Assembly: GCF_016464375.1 (NCBI RefSeq) | Contig: NZ_JADDIU010000009.1 | Span: 1-64,000 of the forward strand | DNA length: 64,000 bases | Direction: 5' to 3' | Source of the DNA: Bacillus renqingensis | GTDB lineage: Bacteria; Bacillota; Bacilli; Bacillales; Cytobacillaceae | In this document: positions 33,397-41,591 of the stretch, in pieces | Layout: every line of letters begins with the position of its first letter | Numbering within the stretch: the first letter of the stretch is position 1 | Program-made: the position numbers and the translations under genes | Notes under the pieces: generated by a model | Seen by the model: the letters and a program-made list of their open reading frames with translations, nothing else | Told to the model about the DNA's origin: nothing | The model's database searches: none

Positions 33397-34127
33397 ATCC
33401 GGCTCACCTCAATATTCCCAACGATAAGTGAGGTGAAGATTTTCACCTTCTGCTCAGCACCTTCATAGCCCGGCGTCTTCACTTGAAAAACTTGATTGAA
33501 CGTCTTATTATTTTGATTTTCAAACACAGTCGTTTTTCCGATTACAGCTGAATGATTAACTGTCACCTCAATATCATACGGGACGAGGATTTGAATATTC
33601 CCAATCAGATTACGGATAAAAATCACCGTTTCCCCTTTTGGGAGCATTGTGTAACTAAGGTCAATAATCGTATCGCCAATGCCGGCCTGGATGTTTACAT
33701 CGTTCCATTCATAGACCTTTGGCGGCGTTTTTTGCTGGCCAAGAAAAATATTTTCAAATAATGGCTTTGTTTGAATCAGGGATTCTGGTTGATTCGTTTC
33801 GTCCGGTTCACTAATATCAAGAGAAATTTTTTGGGGTTGCCTTTTCGAATTTAAAAATTGAATAAAAAAGTGCAGTAAAATTGCTAATAATACGAACCTA
33901 AAGGTCATCATATTTAAGACACTAATGGCCAAAAAAATAATCCCACCGAAGAACAGCCATTTCCCAGTCTTTTTTCCCTGCTTTTTCCGGCCTAAATAAA
34001 TCATCCCGCTCGCGACAAAAAGAGAGAATATAAGCCCCTTGTTGAAAAATAATATTTCCAAAAGCAGAATGGCCACACCAAATATAACCAGCCACTCAAC
34101 ATAGTCATTTTTGTAGTTTTTAAACAC
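33393..34127 (-). CDS. liaF: LiaF-like inhibitor of the LiaS kinase
   Basis: A 244-residue protein with four N-terminal membrane helices (WLVIFGVAILLLEILFFN, LIFSLFVASGMIYLG, WLFFGGIIFLAISVL, FVLLAILLHFFIQFL) and a C-terminal beta-solenoid domain (DVNIQAGIGDTIIDLSYTMLPKGETVIFIRNLIGNIQILVPYDIEV) characteristic of LiaF/YvqF. LiaF inhibits LiaS in unstressed cells. The stop overlaps the liaS start by four bases. Confidence 0.92.
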   Translation of the reverse strand: MFKNYKNDYVEWLVIFGVAILLLEILFFNKGLIFSLFVASGMIYLGRKKQGKKTGKWLFFGGIIFLAISVLNMMTFRFVLLAILLHFFIQFLNSKRQPQKISLDISEPDETNQPESLIQTKPLFENIFLGQQKTPPKVYEWNDVNIQAGIGDTIIDLSYTMLPKGETVIFIRNLIGNIQILVPYDIEVTVNHSAVIGKTTVFENQNNKTFNQVFQVKTPGYEGAEQKVKIFTSLIVGNIEVSRI

Positions 34128-34166
34128 TGGCTCCCTCCTCCCTTTCTGTCGTTTATCCTATTGTGA

Positions 34167-34190
34167 AAAGGCGCAGAAACTCTACGCCTT
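34167..34190 (-). terminator. hairpin upstream of liaF
   Basis: AAGGCGTAGA and (A)GCGCCTT pair on the minus strand and are followed by TTCACAAT; a weak terminator after the repeats that could reduce readthrough from liaH into liaFSR. Confidence 0.4.
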
Positions 34191-34214
34191 ACTTATATTA
34201 TCAAAATGTAATTA

Positions 34215-34324
34215 TCCAGCTCCACAAGGAAGGCTTCGTCAGCATTAGCATCGCACGAAGGAAAAGCGATAGCTTTTTCGAGGAGGCCATACGCCGCTGA
34301 CCAGGGCGCTTGCGCTTTTCTTAT
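34215..34324. repeat. MITE-like composite repeat, copy 4a
   Basis: Opens CCAGCTCCACAAGGAAGGC, contains AAAAGCGATAGCTTTTTCG, ends GGCCATACGCCGCTGACCAG then GGCGCTTGCGCTTTTCTTAT. The first half is the inverse of 13080-13145; the end is that of copies 2 and 4b. Confidence 0.8.
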
Positions 34325-34345
34325 AAGGTAAGAAAGTATAAAATT

Positions 34346-34514
34346 TTCGACTTTGAGAATTGTCTAGCTCCAGCGCCCTAGCGGCTAGTGTCCTTCGCGC
34401 TCCGCCCTACGATAAGTCAACATCGGTTCGCTTACGCTCACCGTGTTTCCTTTATCTCAGTTGGAGCGCTCCAGGCCATACGCCGCTGAGCAGGGCGCTT
34501 GCGCTTTTCTTATA
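34346..34514. repeat. MITE-like composite repeat, copy 4b
   Basis: Almost identical to 14444-14610 (one or two base differences over about 165 bases), directly after copy 4a and ending just before the liaH stop region. Confidence 0.88.
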
Positions 34515-34530
34515 ATATCATGTTTTAGCT

Positions 34531-35175
34531 TTAAATAGACTTGCTTTCATCCAATTTTGGATTTTTTTCTAGTTCTGCAATCCTTGCATCAATCGTGCTG
34601 CGGTAATAGGAGCTGTTGACTTGATGTTCTAAACGATCAAGATAGTTTTCAATCTCCTTAAAACGGGAATAGGATTTGTTTGAATACGTATCTGAATCTA
34701 ATACTTGATTGATCCGTTGGTTGGCGCGTGTGACATTCTCGCGCCCCATTAGCTCTAACCGGCGAAGCTGCATATCCTTTAATTTATGCTTCATTTCTTC
34801 ATATTTACTTTCTAATTCCTCGAGCTGTCCGTCGACCTGTTCAAGTGAAGCCCTTAAGCGCTCTGCGCGGTCAGCATATTGCTGATGCTCTTTTGCGGCA
34901 AATTGAGTTAGCTCTGTTTCCCCGGCTTTTGAAGCAATTTCGGCTTGGTACTTTCTTTTCTCAGCCAGCTGATTGGCTTCGTGGTACTCTCTTGTAAATT
35001 CGTCTTTTAATCTATATTGACGCTCCAGCAATTTTCTAACCTTTTCTGTTTCTTGTTCAGATTGACGCAAGTACTGATTAAGCAATGCAATGGGGTTTTG
35101 TTTTTCTTTTTGGTCAACAGCCTCATGCAAGTCAGCCATCACAACGTTTTTAATTCTTGTAAATAAATTGGTCAT
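34531..35175 (-). CDS. liaH: PspA/IM30-family phage-shock protein (LiaH-like)
   Basis: A 214-residue, almost entirely coiled-coil protein (TNLFTRIKNVVMADLHEAVDQ, then long heptad-rich helices through ELESKYEEMKHKLKDMQ). Length and the MADLHEAVDQKEKQNPIALLNQYLRQ start match LiaH/PspA, which forms rings or scaffolds on the inner membrane under envelope stress. It lies between the liaI-like gene and liaFSR, as in B. subtilis, where LiaR strongly induces liaIH. The ATG at 35175 follows AAAGGAGAG. Confidence 0.9.
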   Translation of the reverse strand: MTNLFTRIKNVVMADLHEAVDQKEKQNPIALLNQYLRQSEQETEKVRKLLERQYRLKDEFTREYHEANQLAEKRKYQAEIASKAGETELTQFAAKEHQQYADRAERLRASLEQVDGQLEELESKYEEMKHKLKDMQLRRLELMGRENVTRANQRINQVLDSDTYSNKSYSRFKEIENYLDRLEHQVNSSYYRSTIDARIAELEKNPKLDESKSI

Positions 35176-35224
35176 GTTTAAAATCTCTCCTTTAATTTTG
35201 AATAAATTTGTAATTTTTATCCAA

Positions 35225-35392
35225 GTTTTGTTGATAGAGCGCTGGATTTTGTAGATAACACCGCTTATTTTGTAGATAACACCTAATAATTTGTAGATAG
35301 AACCTTAATTTGTAGATAACGCCTCTTATTTTGTAAATAGCGCCTAATATTTTGTAGATAGCACCATTAATTTTGTAGATAAGCCACTAAGA
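35225..35392 (+). repeat. 21-bp phased TTGTAGATA array inside the lia locus
   Basis: TTTGTAGATA-like units start every 21 bases: GTAGA at 35251, 35272, 35293, 35312, 35333, 35354 and 35375 (one step of 19), with a degenerate GTTGATAGAGC copy near 35230. Each is followed by a CC/GCC element (ACACC, GCGCC, GCACC). The motif and 21-base step match the array at 10225-10985. It lies between liaI-like and liaH, pointing against their transcription. Confidence 0.85.
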
Positions 35393-35410
35393 TTGGTTAC
35401 AGCACGATAA

Positions 35411-35758
35411 TTAATAATTTTTTAGGTCATTCCACTGTTTTTCAAAATTAGCAAATGGGTCGGATTCTTCTTTGATCTTGGTGATTTTATGCCCGTTCCA
35501 TTTTTTATAAACGAGATAAAGGACATAGGCTGCACCTACGCCAATAATGGCAGGTACATTATGAATCGATGCTGCAAGGACAATCACTCCAATAATCGCC
35601 AGCCCAATTTTTGCTCCGGTTGATTCAGCCTTTAAAAACTGTTTAGCAATGAAGTAGAGAAGGACTAAGCTGACCGCTAACCCCACCATCGGACCGATTG
35701 TTGAAAGTAGAACAATTGCAGCGATTCCCCCTGCTAACAGTAAACCAAACTTTTTCAT
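35411..35758 (-). CDS. liaI: LiaI-like membrane protein
   Basis: A 115-residue protein with three or four hydrophobic segments (FGLLLAGGIAAIVLLSTIGPMVGLAVSLVLLYFIA, AKIGLAIIGVIVLAASI, AIIGVGAAYVLYLVY) and a charged C-terminus (DPFANFEKQWNDLKNY). The tail and the position before a PspA/LiaH gene fit LiaI, the membrane anchor for LiaH; sequence similarity is limited. The start at 35758 is about 10 bases after AAGGAAG. A TCTTAGGTCTGAGA inverted repeat upstream (near 35850-35865) could be a LiaR site. Confidence 0.7.
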   Translation of the reverse strand: MKKFGLLLAGGIAAIVLLSTIGPMVGLAVSLVLLYFIAKQFLKAESTGAKIGLAIIGVIVLAASIHNVPAIIGVGAAYVLYLVYKKWNGHKITKIKEESDPFANFEKQWNDLKNY

Positions 35759-35968
35759 TTCATTTTCCACTTCCTTTCTTTATCTTGATACCATCATACC
35801 TCGTTTCCTGAAATTCCATAATTGCGCTAGAGCTTGATTTTTATCTCAGACCTAAGACGTAGAAACGATCAGCCTCTTTAAGAAAACTGACCCTATTCCG
35901 GTAAATATATTTTTGAATTCAGGTTCACAATAGATAGAAGGAATGGTTCATAGGTGGAGGACGAAAAC

Positions 35969-36346
35969 TTGAAAGAGATTTCCTGGATAACTTATATTAT
36001 GTTAATTTTAGCTAGCTACCGTTTAACCCATTTAGTCGTTTTCGACAAGATTACCGAATTTATCCGCAAGCCATTTATGAAAAAAGTACAACTGGAAAAA
36101 GAAGATGGCGAAATCGAAACGAAGGAAGTCCCTAAATCACTGTTTGGTTATCTATTGAAATGTTATTGGTGTGCAGGAGTTTGGAGCGCAATATTACTGG
36201 GTGCAGCCTATCTGCTTTTCCCGAATGTGACATTTGTGTTTATCTTGATTTTTTCAATTGCCGGCGGCCAGTCAATAATCGAAACCTTTGTGGGGGTCAA
36301 TATTAAAAAGGTCGATTATTACTCTGAGCTTAAGAAGAAGGAGTAA
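35969..36346 (+). CDS. yjcA: DUF1360 membrane protein (YjcA-like)
   Basis: A 125-residue protein with three membrane segments (ISWITYIMLILASYRLTHLVVFD, GVWSAILLGAAYLLFPNV, FVFILIFSIAGGQSIIETF) and the family motif SLFGYLLKCYWCAGVW with two cysteines. DUF1360/YjcA proteins are linked to sporulation. The start is taken as TTG at 35969, eight bases after GGTGGAGG; a GTG at 35954 sits in that site. A 49-residue membrane protein gene follows 90 bases downstream. Confidence 0.78.
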   Translation: MKEISWITYIMLILASYRLTHLVVFDKITEFIRKPFMKKVQLEKEDGEIETKEVPKSLFGYLLKCYWCAGVWSAILLGAAYLLFPNVTFVFILIFSIAGGQSIIETFVGVNIKKVDYYSELKKKE

Positions 36347-36436
36347 CAGGGTCATTCCAGCCGGCCCTAAAGCATATACCTTTAGATAGGCAAACTATCC
36401 ATGGTAAACTTGTATAAAAAAGGAGGAAAGATATAA

Positions 36437-36586
36437 ATGGCACTTTGGTGGATAACGTTGATTGGTTTAGTTATCATCCTAGTTATTTCTGGAGGAACCA
36501 TCATGCATTTCCTACGCCAAGCACTTGATTCAGAAGATGCCCATCGAATCGATAAAATTAGCACCAATGACTCCGATAAATCGTAA
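36437..36586 (+). CDS. small membrane protein (49 aa)
   Basis: Starts at ATG 36437 after AAAGGAGGAAAG. The first half is one membrane helix (MALWWITLIGLVIILVISGG), the rest is a polar tail (HFLRQALDSEDAHRIDK). I do not recognise the family. A terminator follows eight bases after the stop. Confidence 0.7.
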   Translation: MALWWITLIGLVIILVISGGTIMHFLRQALDSEDAHRIDKISTNDSDKS

Positions 36587-36593
36587 CCCTTTC

Positions 36594-36622
36594 AAGAACC
36601 TTGAATCCATCAAGGTTCTTTT
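36594..36622 (+). terminator. terminator of the 49-aa gene
   Basis: AAGAACCTTGA and TCAAGGTTCTT pair with a five-base loop and end in TTCTTCT. Confidence 0.75.
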
Positions 36623-36693
36623 CTTCTATTACATGATTTTCTTCTATTAGGAAAAATTAAACATGAAGTTATTATGAAACTGGAGGGTCATTA

Positions 36694-38223
36694 ATGAGTG
36701 CATCTAAAAAACTGCCACAATTTCCAAAACCTTATTGGCGCGATATAGAATTCCCTGCCTTTCAACAACTAAACGAAGATCTGTCCGTCGATGTAGCAAT
36801 TGTGGGTGCCGGAATCACCGGTATTACGGCGGCATACCTGCTTTCGAAGGAGGGTGTAAAAGTAGCGTTGCTAGAGGCTGATCGCGTCCTAAATGGAACC
36901 ACCGGCCATACCACCGCGAAATTAACTGCCCAGCATAATGTCATTTATGATGAATTGATTCAGCATTTTGGTGAGGATCAGGCAAGACATTATTATCAAT
37001 CACATATGAGTGCAATTGCATTTGTCGAAAAAGAGGTAACAGAAAAAGGAATCGACTGTGACTTCAGCAAACAGGATGCATTTGTGTATGCAACAACCGA
37101 AGAGTATATGCAGAAGCTGGAAACAGAAATGGACGCCTATCAGAGACTGGGGGTTGACGGCGCACTGAAGGATACCATTCCTTTTCAAATCCCTGTCAAA
37201 GGGGCGTTAATGATGCGCAATCAGGCCCAGTACCATCCGCTGAAATTTTTACAAGCATTATTGCAGGAAGCCGTTAATAACGGCTGCACCGTGTACGAAC
37301 AGACCACGGCAACAGATATTGAAGATGATAAAACGGAGCCGAAGGTTTATGTGAAAGGCGGCCATAAAGTGACATGCAAACAGGTGATTATGGCCTCACA
37401 CTTCCCTTTTTATGATAAAATCGGACTCTATTTTGCAAGAATGTATGCGGACAGGTCGTATGCCATTGCTATAAAAACGGACCAAGCATATCCAAGCGGA
37501 ATGTATGTAAGTGCCGACTACCCGGCCCGTTCAATTCGCTCTACCCCGCTTAACGGAGAAACCCTTTGGATTATCGGCGGAGAGAGCCACAAAACCGGCC
37601 AGGGTATTAATACGATGAAGCATTATGAACAGGTCGCCGAATTTGCCGAGGAAACCTTTGGGATAAAAGAATATTTGTACCGCTGGTCTGCCCAGGATTT
37701 AGTGACTCTAGATAAAGTTCCGTTTATCGGGCCGATTACTGAGGAGCGGGAAAAAGTACTGGTAGCAACCGGTTATAAAAAGTGGGGCATGACAACCGGA
37801 ATACTTGCCGGCCATTTACTAACAGATTATGTGCTTGGAAGGGAAAATCCTTACAAAGAACTATACTCGCCCTCAAGATTTCCGGCAGACCCCAGCCTGA
37901 AAAAAGTCATCACTACCAACGCGGACGTTGCCAAGCATTTGATCAAAGGGAAACTGGAATTTGTACCGAAAGATGCCGATGAGCTGCAGGCTGGAGAAGG
38001 CTCAGCCGTGACATATAACGGCAAACGAGCAGGGGCTTATAAGGACGAAAACGGGAAACTATTTGTAGTGGACACCACCTGTAAACATATGGGCTGTGAA
38101 TGCGAATGGAATGCCGGGGAAAAAACTTGGGACTGCCCATGCCATGGTTCGCGTTATTCGTTTAACGGCGAGGTCATTGAAGGACCGGCATTAAGTGCAC
38201 TTGATCTGCTGGCGGAAGAGTAG
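36694..38223 (+). CDS. yhfW: FAD oxidoreductase with Rieske domain (YhfW-like)
   Basis: A 509-residue fusion. The N-terminus is a DAO-type FAD domain (VDVAIVGAGITGITAAYLLSKEG, then LLEADRVLNGTTGHTTAKLTAQH, and GPITEEREKVLVATGYKKWGMTTGILAG). From about residue 420 comes a Rieske [2Fe-2S] domain with CKHMGCECEWN and CPCHGSRYSFNG. Length and domain order match B. subtilis YhfW. It is probably a cytosolic or membrane-associated oxidase/dehydrogenase; substrate unknown. ATG 36694 follows CTGGAGGGTC. Confidence 0.88.
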   Translation: MSASKKLPQFPKPYWRDIEFPAFQQLNEDLSVDVAIVGAGITGITAAYLLSKEGVKVALLEADRVLNGTTGHTTAKLTAQHNVIYDELIQHFGEDQARHYYQSHMSAIAFVEKEVTEKGIDCDFSKQDAFVYATTEEYMQKLETEMDAYQRLGVDGALKDTIPFQIPVKGALMMRNQAQYHPLKFLQALLQEAVNNGCTVYEQTTATDIEDDKTEPKVYVKGGHKVTCKQVIMASHFPFYDKIGLYFARMYADRSYAIAIKTDQAYPSGMYVSADYPARSIRSTPLNGETLWIIGGESHKTGQGINTMKHYEQVAEFAEETFGIKEYLYRWSAQDLVTLDKVPFIGPITEEREKVLVATGYKKWGMTTGILAGHLLTDYVLGRENPYKELYSPSRFPADPSLKKVITTNADVAKHLIKGKLEFVPKDADELQAGEGSAVTYNGKRAGAYKDENGKLFVVDTTCKHMGCECEWNAGEKTWDCPCHGSRYSFNGEVIEGPALSALDLLAEE

Positions 38224-38252
38224 GATTTTTTATTAGTTTAAGAACAAAATTT

Positions 38253-38280
38253 ATGCCTCCCAGCTTAGTGGGAGGCGTAA
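38253..38280. terminator. hairpin between convergent yhfW and small gene
   Basis: ATGCCTCCCA and TGGGAGGCGTAA form a stable stem flanked by AAAATTT and AAATTATTT; likely a shared terminator. Confidence 0.65.
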
Positions 38281-38281
38281 A

Positions 38282-38416
38282 TTATTTACCATGCGGGCGA
38301 TTTCGTTTTAATGCTTCACCGGTTTCAAACTCTACCAGTTCAGAACTTGTTTTCATTGCTTTTTTGCGATTATTATTACGCTGGGCATTGGCGTTGCCAA
38401 GTTTTGTTTTACCCAT
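38282..38416 (-). CDS. small basic protein (44 aa)
   Basis: The minus strand encodes MGKTKLGNANAQRNNNRKKA, then MKTSSELVEFETGEALKRN and RPHGK, after GGAGATGATCC. It is polar and basic, like small spore-core proteins; no family recognised. Too short for simple ORF calling but has a ribosome site and its own terminator. Confidence 0.55.
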   Translation of the reverse strand: MGKTKLGNANAQRNNNRKKAMKTSSELVEFETGEALKRNRPHGK

Positions 38417-38562
38417 ACTGGATCATCTCCTTTTGAAGAAATTCATTGATAGTATGAGTGTAAACAGTTGGACTTATTCTATCTTCAACAGCAGCATCTC
38501 TCCTGTTCCGCAATAGCAGGTCCCTATAATATATCTGCGATTTCGCCCGATTTGCCGGCAAA

Positions 38563-39687
38563 CTACTTGTTAAGAGACGCAATTTGTCCCTTATAGAAGA
38601 TCCGTTTATGGAGTGGAAGGTTTAATTCGCCGCAAAATCGTTTTAATTCACGTTCTTCTCTTTCCGTTACAAGCGAGATCACTGTACCGCTTGCTCCCAT
38701 TCTTCCGGTTCTTCCTGCACGGTGCACATATTGTGAAACATTCCTTGGGAAATCAATCTGCACCACATGGGTAATTCCCTGAATATCAAGTCCCCGTGCA
38801 GCCACATCCGTAGCCACAAGCATTTTTATTTTTCCTTCCCTGAAAGCTTTTAAGGCCGCCTGCCGCTCCAATTTTTTCATATCGCTATGCAGAATCCCTA
38901 CTGAAAGCTCTTTAAAACGCAGCTTTTCCTTGAGTACCTGAAGCTCACCGATATCATTAATAAATGCCAGCGATTTCGAATCGTCCAACCGGGCGATTTT
39001 TTCAAGCAGCTTGATCTTATCCCTGCGTTCACAGAGAAAATAAATATGCTCTACTTCTCCCGACGCACTTCCTTCATCTTTGGTGATTCTTATGACTTCA
39101 GGAGCAGTCGTCATTTCCTTCGCCAATTGTTCCGTTTCCTGTTTCAGCGTTGCCGAAAATAACACCACTTGTCTGTCGCTCATCGTCGATTTGACAATGT
39201 TTTGGACAGAGCCAATATGCTCGGAGATTAGCAGCTGATCCGCTTCATCTAACACAATCATTTTTACTTCATGCATTTTGACCTTTTTCTGTTTAATCAG
39301 CTCTAAAAGTCGTCCAGGCGTAGCAAAAATGACCTGCGGACGTTTTTTCAATTTTTCCAGCTGACGTTTCGGGTTGGCACCGCCAATGATGGAAGTTCCT
39401 CTGATGCTGCTTCCCTGAGACCATTTTTGAAATTCTTGAAAAATTTGCATCACTAGCTCTTGTGAAGAGGCTAAAACGACTGCTTGTAACGAAGACCGGC
39501 TGGCATCAATCTTATCCAGAAGCGGCAGTAAGTAGCCCAATGTTTTTCCCGTCCCTGTCGGTGACTCGGCAATCACATCTTTCCCTTCGAGAATCACCGG
39601 TATGGCCGCTTCCTGAATCGCTGTAGCCGTGTCAAAACCAGACTTGTTCCATGCTTCCTGAATAAAGGGCTTTAAATGATTTATCAT
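38563..39687 (-). CDS. DEAD-box RNA helicase (YfmL-like)
   Basis: A 374-residue helicase with the standard motifs: Q-motif region GFDTATAIQEAAIPVILEGKD, Walker A ESPTGTGKT, DEAD in MIVLDEADQLL, SAT in VLFSATLK, and HRAGRTGR near the end. It lacks the long basic tail of CshA. Size and sequence pattern are those of B. subtilis YfmL, a helicase linked to ribosome assembly and cold growth. Start ATG 39687 follows AAAGGAGTCAA. Confidence 0.88.
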   Translation of the reverse strand: MINHLKPFIQEAWNKSGFDTATAIQEAAIPVILEGKDVIAESPTGTGKTLGYLLPLLDKIDASRSSLQAVVLASSQELVMQIFQEFQKWSQGSSIRGTSIIGGANPKRQLEKLKKRPQVIFATPGRLLELIKQKKVKMHEVKMIVLDEADQLLISEHIGSVQNIVKSTMSDRQVVLFSATLKQETEQLAKEMTTAPEVIRITKDEGSASGEVEHIYFLCERRDKIKLLEKIARLDDSKSLAFINDIGELQVLKEKLRFKELSVGILHSDMKKLERQAALKAFREGKIKMLVATDVAARGLDIQGITHVVQIDFPRNVSQYVHRAGRTGRMGASGTVISLVTEREERELKRFCGELNLPLHKRIFYKGQIASLNK

Positions 39688-39759
39688 ATTTGACTCCTTT
39701 GTTGACTCATTTTCCTAAAATTGATACTAACGTAATCGTTGGTTGGTGTCTAGTTTTGC

Positions 39760-40059
39760 TCATGTTAAAGTATTGAGATAGAGGACAATCCAGACCATGT
39801 GATACACAAGGACGGAAAAATACAGAACACAGGCAGAAATCAATAGGATTCTAGCCCTTCCTTTTATTGGGCAAAGAACATATAGGCCGATAAGGATGAG
39901 CGGCAGAACAATCTTTACGACATAAAATTGGGGCCAGCCTTTTTCAATGACAATGTTCAACATCGGATTGGCTTCCTTAACAATTCCTGAGGCAATCCCA
40001 AAATGGGTCAAAACAGCATCCATTAAACCGGCGAACAGGAGAAACAAGCAAAATCTCAT
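39760..40059 (-). CDS. DUF5658-type membrane protein
   Basis: A 99-residue protein with three to four hydrophobic helices (FCLFLLFAGLMDAVLTHFGIASG, FYVVKIVLPLILIGLYVL, ILLISACVLYFSVLVYHM). The D-x-x-x-T-x-x-G-I pattern with EANPML is the mark of DUF5658 proteins, function unknown. ATG at 40059 follows GGAGGGG. Confidence 0.7.
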   Translation of the reverse strand: MRFCLFLLFAGLMDAVLTHFGIASGIVKEANPMLNIVIEKGWPQFYVVKIVLPLILIGLYVLCPIKGRARILLISACVLYFSVLVYHMVWIVLYLNTLT

Positions 40060-40171
40060 ATGCCCCTCCCTTCTAAAATTCAGTCTTTCTTTTCATTCAT
40101 ATGCTGATACATGTTGAATCAATTTTACCACATAAGAAACAAAACTGTTCTATTTTAAGAACAAAACAACC

Positions 40172-40197
40172 AAAAAAAGCGCCACTATAGGGCGTCT
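40172..40197 (-). terminator. terminator of the flavodoxin-HMA pair
   Basis: Minus strand GACGCC and GGCGCT pair with a short CTATAGT loop and are followed by seven T, beginning at the stop codon of the HMA gene. Confidence 0.6.
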
Positions 40198-40406
40198 TAA
40201 TCAAAAATTCTTTGGGCTAATTGATGAATCCGGCACTCAATTTCACCGAATTGAACTGCAGTCTCTCTAAATTTAATTTGGACTTTGCCGCTGCCTTTTA
40301 AAATTTTTACCTTTTCCACACCGTCAAACTTTTGGATCCCGCGTTTTATTTTACTAATACAGCTTGTGCAGGCGATATGATTCAATGGCAATTCAACAAC
40401 CGTCAT
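40197..40406 (-). CDS. heavy-metal-associated (HMA) domain protein
   Basis: A 69-residue ferredoxin-fold HMA protein like CopZ: ACTSCISKIKRGIQKFDGVEKVKILKGSGKVQIKF, with the metal-binding CxxC at positions 13-16 (CTSC). A standard HMA would have M-x-C-x-x-C; here the preceding residues are HIA. Its ATG overlaps the flavodoxin stop (ATGA), so the two are translationally coupled and presumably share Fur-type control. This makes it more likely to act in iron or redox-linked metal handling than simple copper resistance. Confidence 0.82.
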   Translation of the reverse strand: MTVVELPLNHIACTSCISKIKRGIQKFDGVEKVKILKGSGKVQIKFRETAVQFGEIECRIHQLAQRIFD

Positions 40407-40873
40407 GCAGACCACTCCTTTTGCTGTCCATGTAGTTTTTCGACAAAAGACCGGCCAAATCGAATGCATTGCTCTTTCTCTTCAACCGTTGGCGCCAGAT
40501 CAATTTTTAACCCGTCGAGCACAACATCTGCCCCTAATGCCGTTAACTTTTCAATTAAAAGGTCCACCGCTCCCCCTCGATGCTCATAGAAAGAATCACA
40601 AGAGCCAAAGGCGGCCGCAGCTTTTCCTCTGAGGTCTAGCGCATCCATTTCTTCGTAAAAATCTAGAAATTCATCCGGCAGACTTCCATTGTCCCACGTG
40701 TAAGCACCTAAAAGAATGCCATCATAATGTTGCAGTTCTGCTGGATCGACCTCTAAAATATCTTTGACTTCAACCGTGCCGCCTGCTCCCATAATCCCTT
40801 TTCCTATATCAAATGCGATTTCTTCTGTATTTCCTGACATACTGGCATAAACAATTACACAAGTAGTTTTCAT
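40403..40873 (-). CDS. short-chain flavodoxin
   Basis: A 156-residue flavodoxin. The FMN phosphate loop is VIVYASMSGNTEEIAFDIGKGI, and the two isoalloxazine loops are LLGAYTWDNGSLPDEFLDFYEEM and AAFGSCDSFYEHRGGAVDLL. In B. subtilis the flavodoxins YkuN and YkuP replace ferredoxin under iron limitation and are Fur-repressed. A Fur-like box lies just upstream here. The start follows GAGGTGAAC. The downstream HMA gene overlaps by four bases. Confidence 0.93.
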   Translation of the reverse strand: MKTTCVIVYASMSGNTEEIAFDIGKGIMGAGGTVEVKDILEVDPAELQHYDGILLGAYTWDNGSLPDEFLDFYEEMDALDLRGKAAAAFGSCDSFYEHRGGAVDLLIEKLTALGADVVLDGLKIDLAPTVEEKEQCIRFGRSFVEKLHGQQKEWSA

Positions 40874-40901
40874 TAAAGTTCACCTCTTATTTTCACTTTA
40901 A

Positions 40902-40916
40902 TGAAAACAATTATCA
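40902..40916 (-). promoter_or_regulatory. Fur-type box of the flavodoxin operon
   Basis: TGAAAACAATTATCA matches the 7-1-7 Fur consensus at 12 of 14 positions, within a longer TTAATGAAAACAATTATC-type tract, 29 bases upstream of the start codon, a position suited to repression. Confidence 0.65.
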
Positions 40917-41104
40917 TTAACATTGATTTAGATCAAGTATTGATTTAAGTTGTTGTAAGTTTATGTCACAAGGGCTGGTAAATATGGACGGAAGACGGCA
41001 ATATCAAATTCTAGAGTTGATCAATGGAAGCAGATTACTGGATTAAAACTGATTTAGTTTTTTAATTCCAATACTTGCGTAAAGTGTATTTTTTTGGAAT
41101 ATGA

Positions 41105-41557
41105 TTAGTTTTGCTGTGCAGTATTTATAATGTTGATTTCTTTATATTGGCTATCTCCGTTTTCAGGAGATGTTTCATAAATAACCCAGTTATCAGACAG
41201 CATTTGTTTAAGAGTGGTGAACTGCTGTTCATCCACGCGCAATCCTGTGATTCCTTTTTCTAGAAGGAGATAATCAGAGTCGGGCTTTTTATTGAACTTA
41301 AGTCTTAATAAATTTTGGATCCCTTTGATCGTTACAAACTTTATTTTATAGCCATTAAGTATAATGGATTGAAAAGCTTTTGGATCCCGATCAGCAAGTT
41401 TTACCAAGCCTTGAAAATCGAAATTAGTCTTTAAATCCGCCCACGGACTAACATCTGCTTTTTCCACCTGACTCAGTATTTCTCTATCTGTTATACCGTT
41501 ATGGCGCAGTGTTTCAATCATATAGGCATCCATTAATGAAATCTTATTTATTGGCAT
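41105..41557 (-). CDS. hypothetical protein (150 aa)
   Basis: No family recognised. Soluble, begins MPINKISLMDAYMIETLRHNGITDREIL, a helical head resembling a small HTH, then a mixed domain (FQSIILNGYKIKFVTIKGIQNLLRLKF...). The ATG at 41557 is preceded by GGGAGGTT. It lies 35 bases downstream of the ABC transporter operon on the same strand and could be its last gene. Confidence 0.55.
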   Translation of the reverse strand: MPINKISLMDAYMIETLRHNGITDREILSQVEKADVSPWADLKTNFDFQGLVKLADRDPKAFQSIILNGYKIKFVTIKGIQNLLRLKFNKKPDSDYLLLEKGITGLRVDEQQFTTLKQMLSDNWVIYETSPENGDSQYKEINIINTAQQN

Positions 41558-41591
41558 CTTCGAAAACCTCCCTAACCACTTACTAAGTTCC

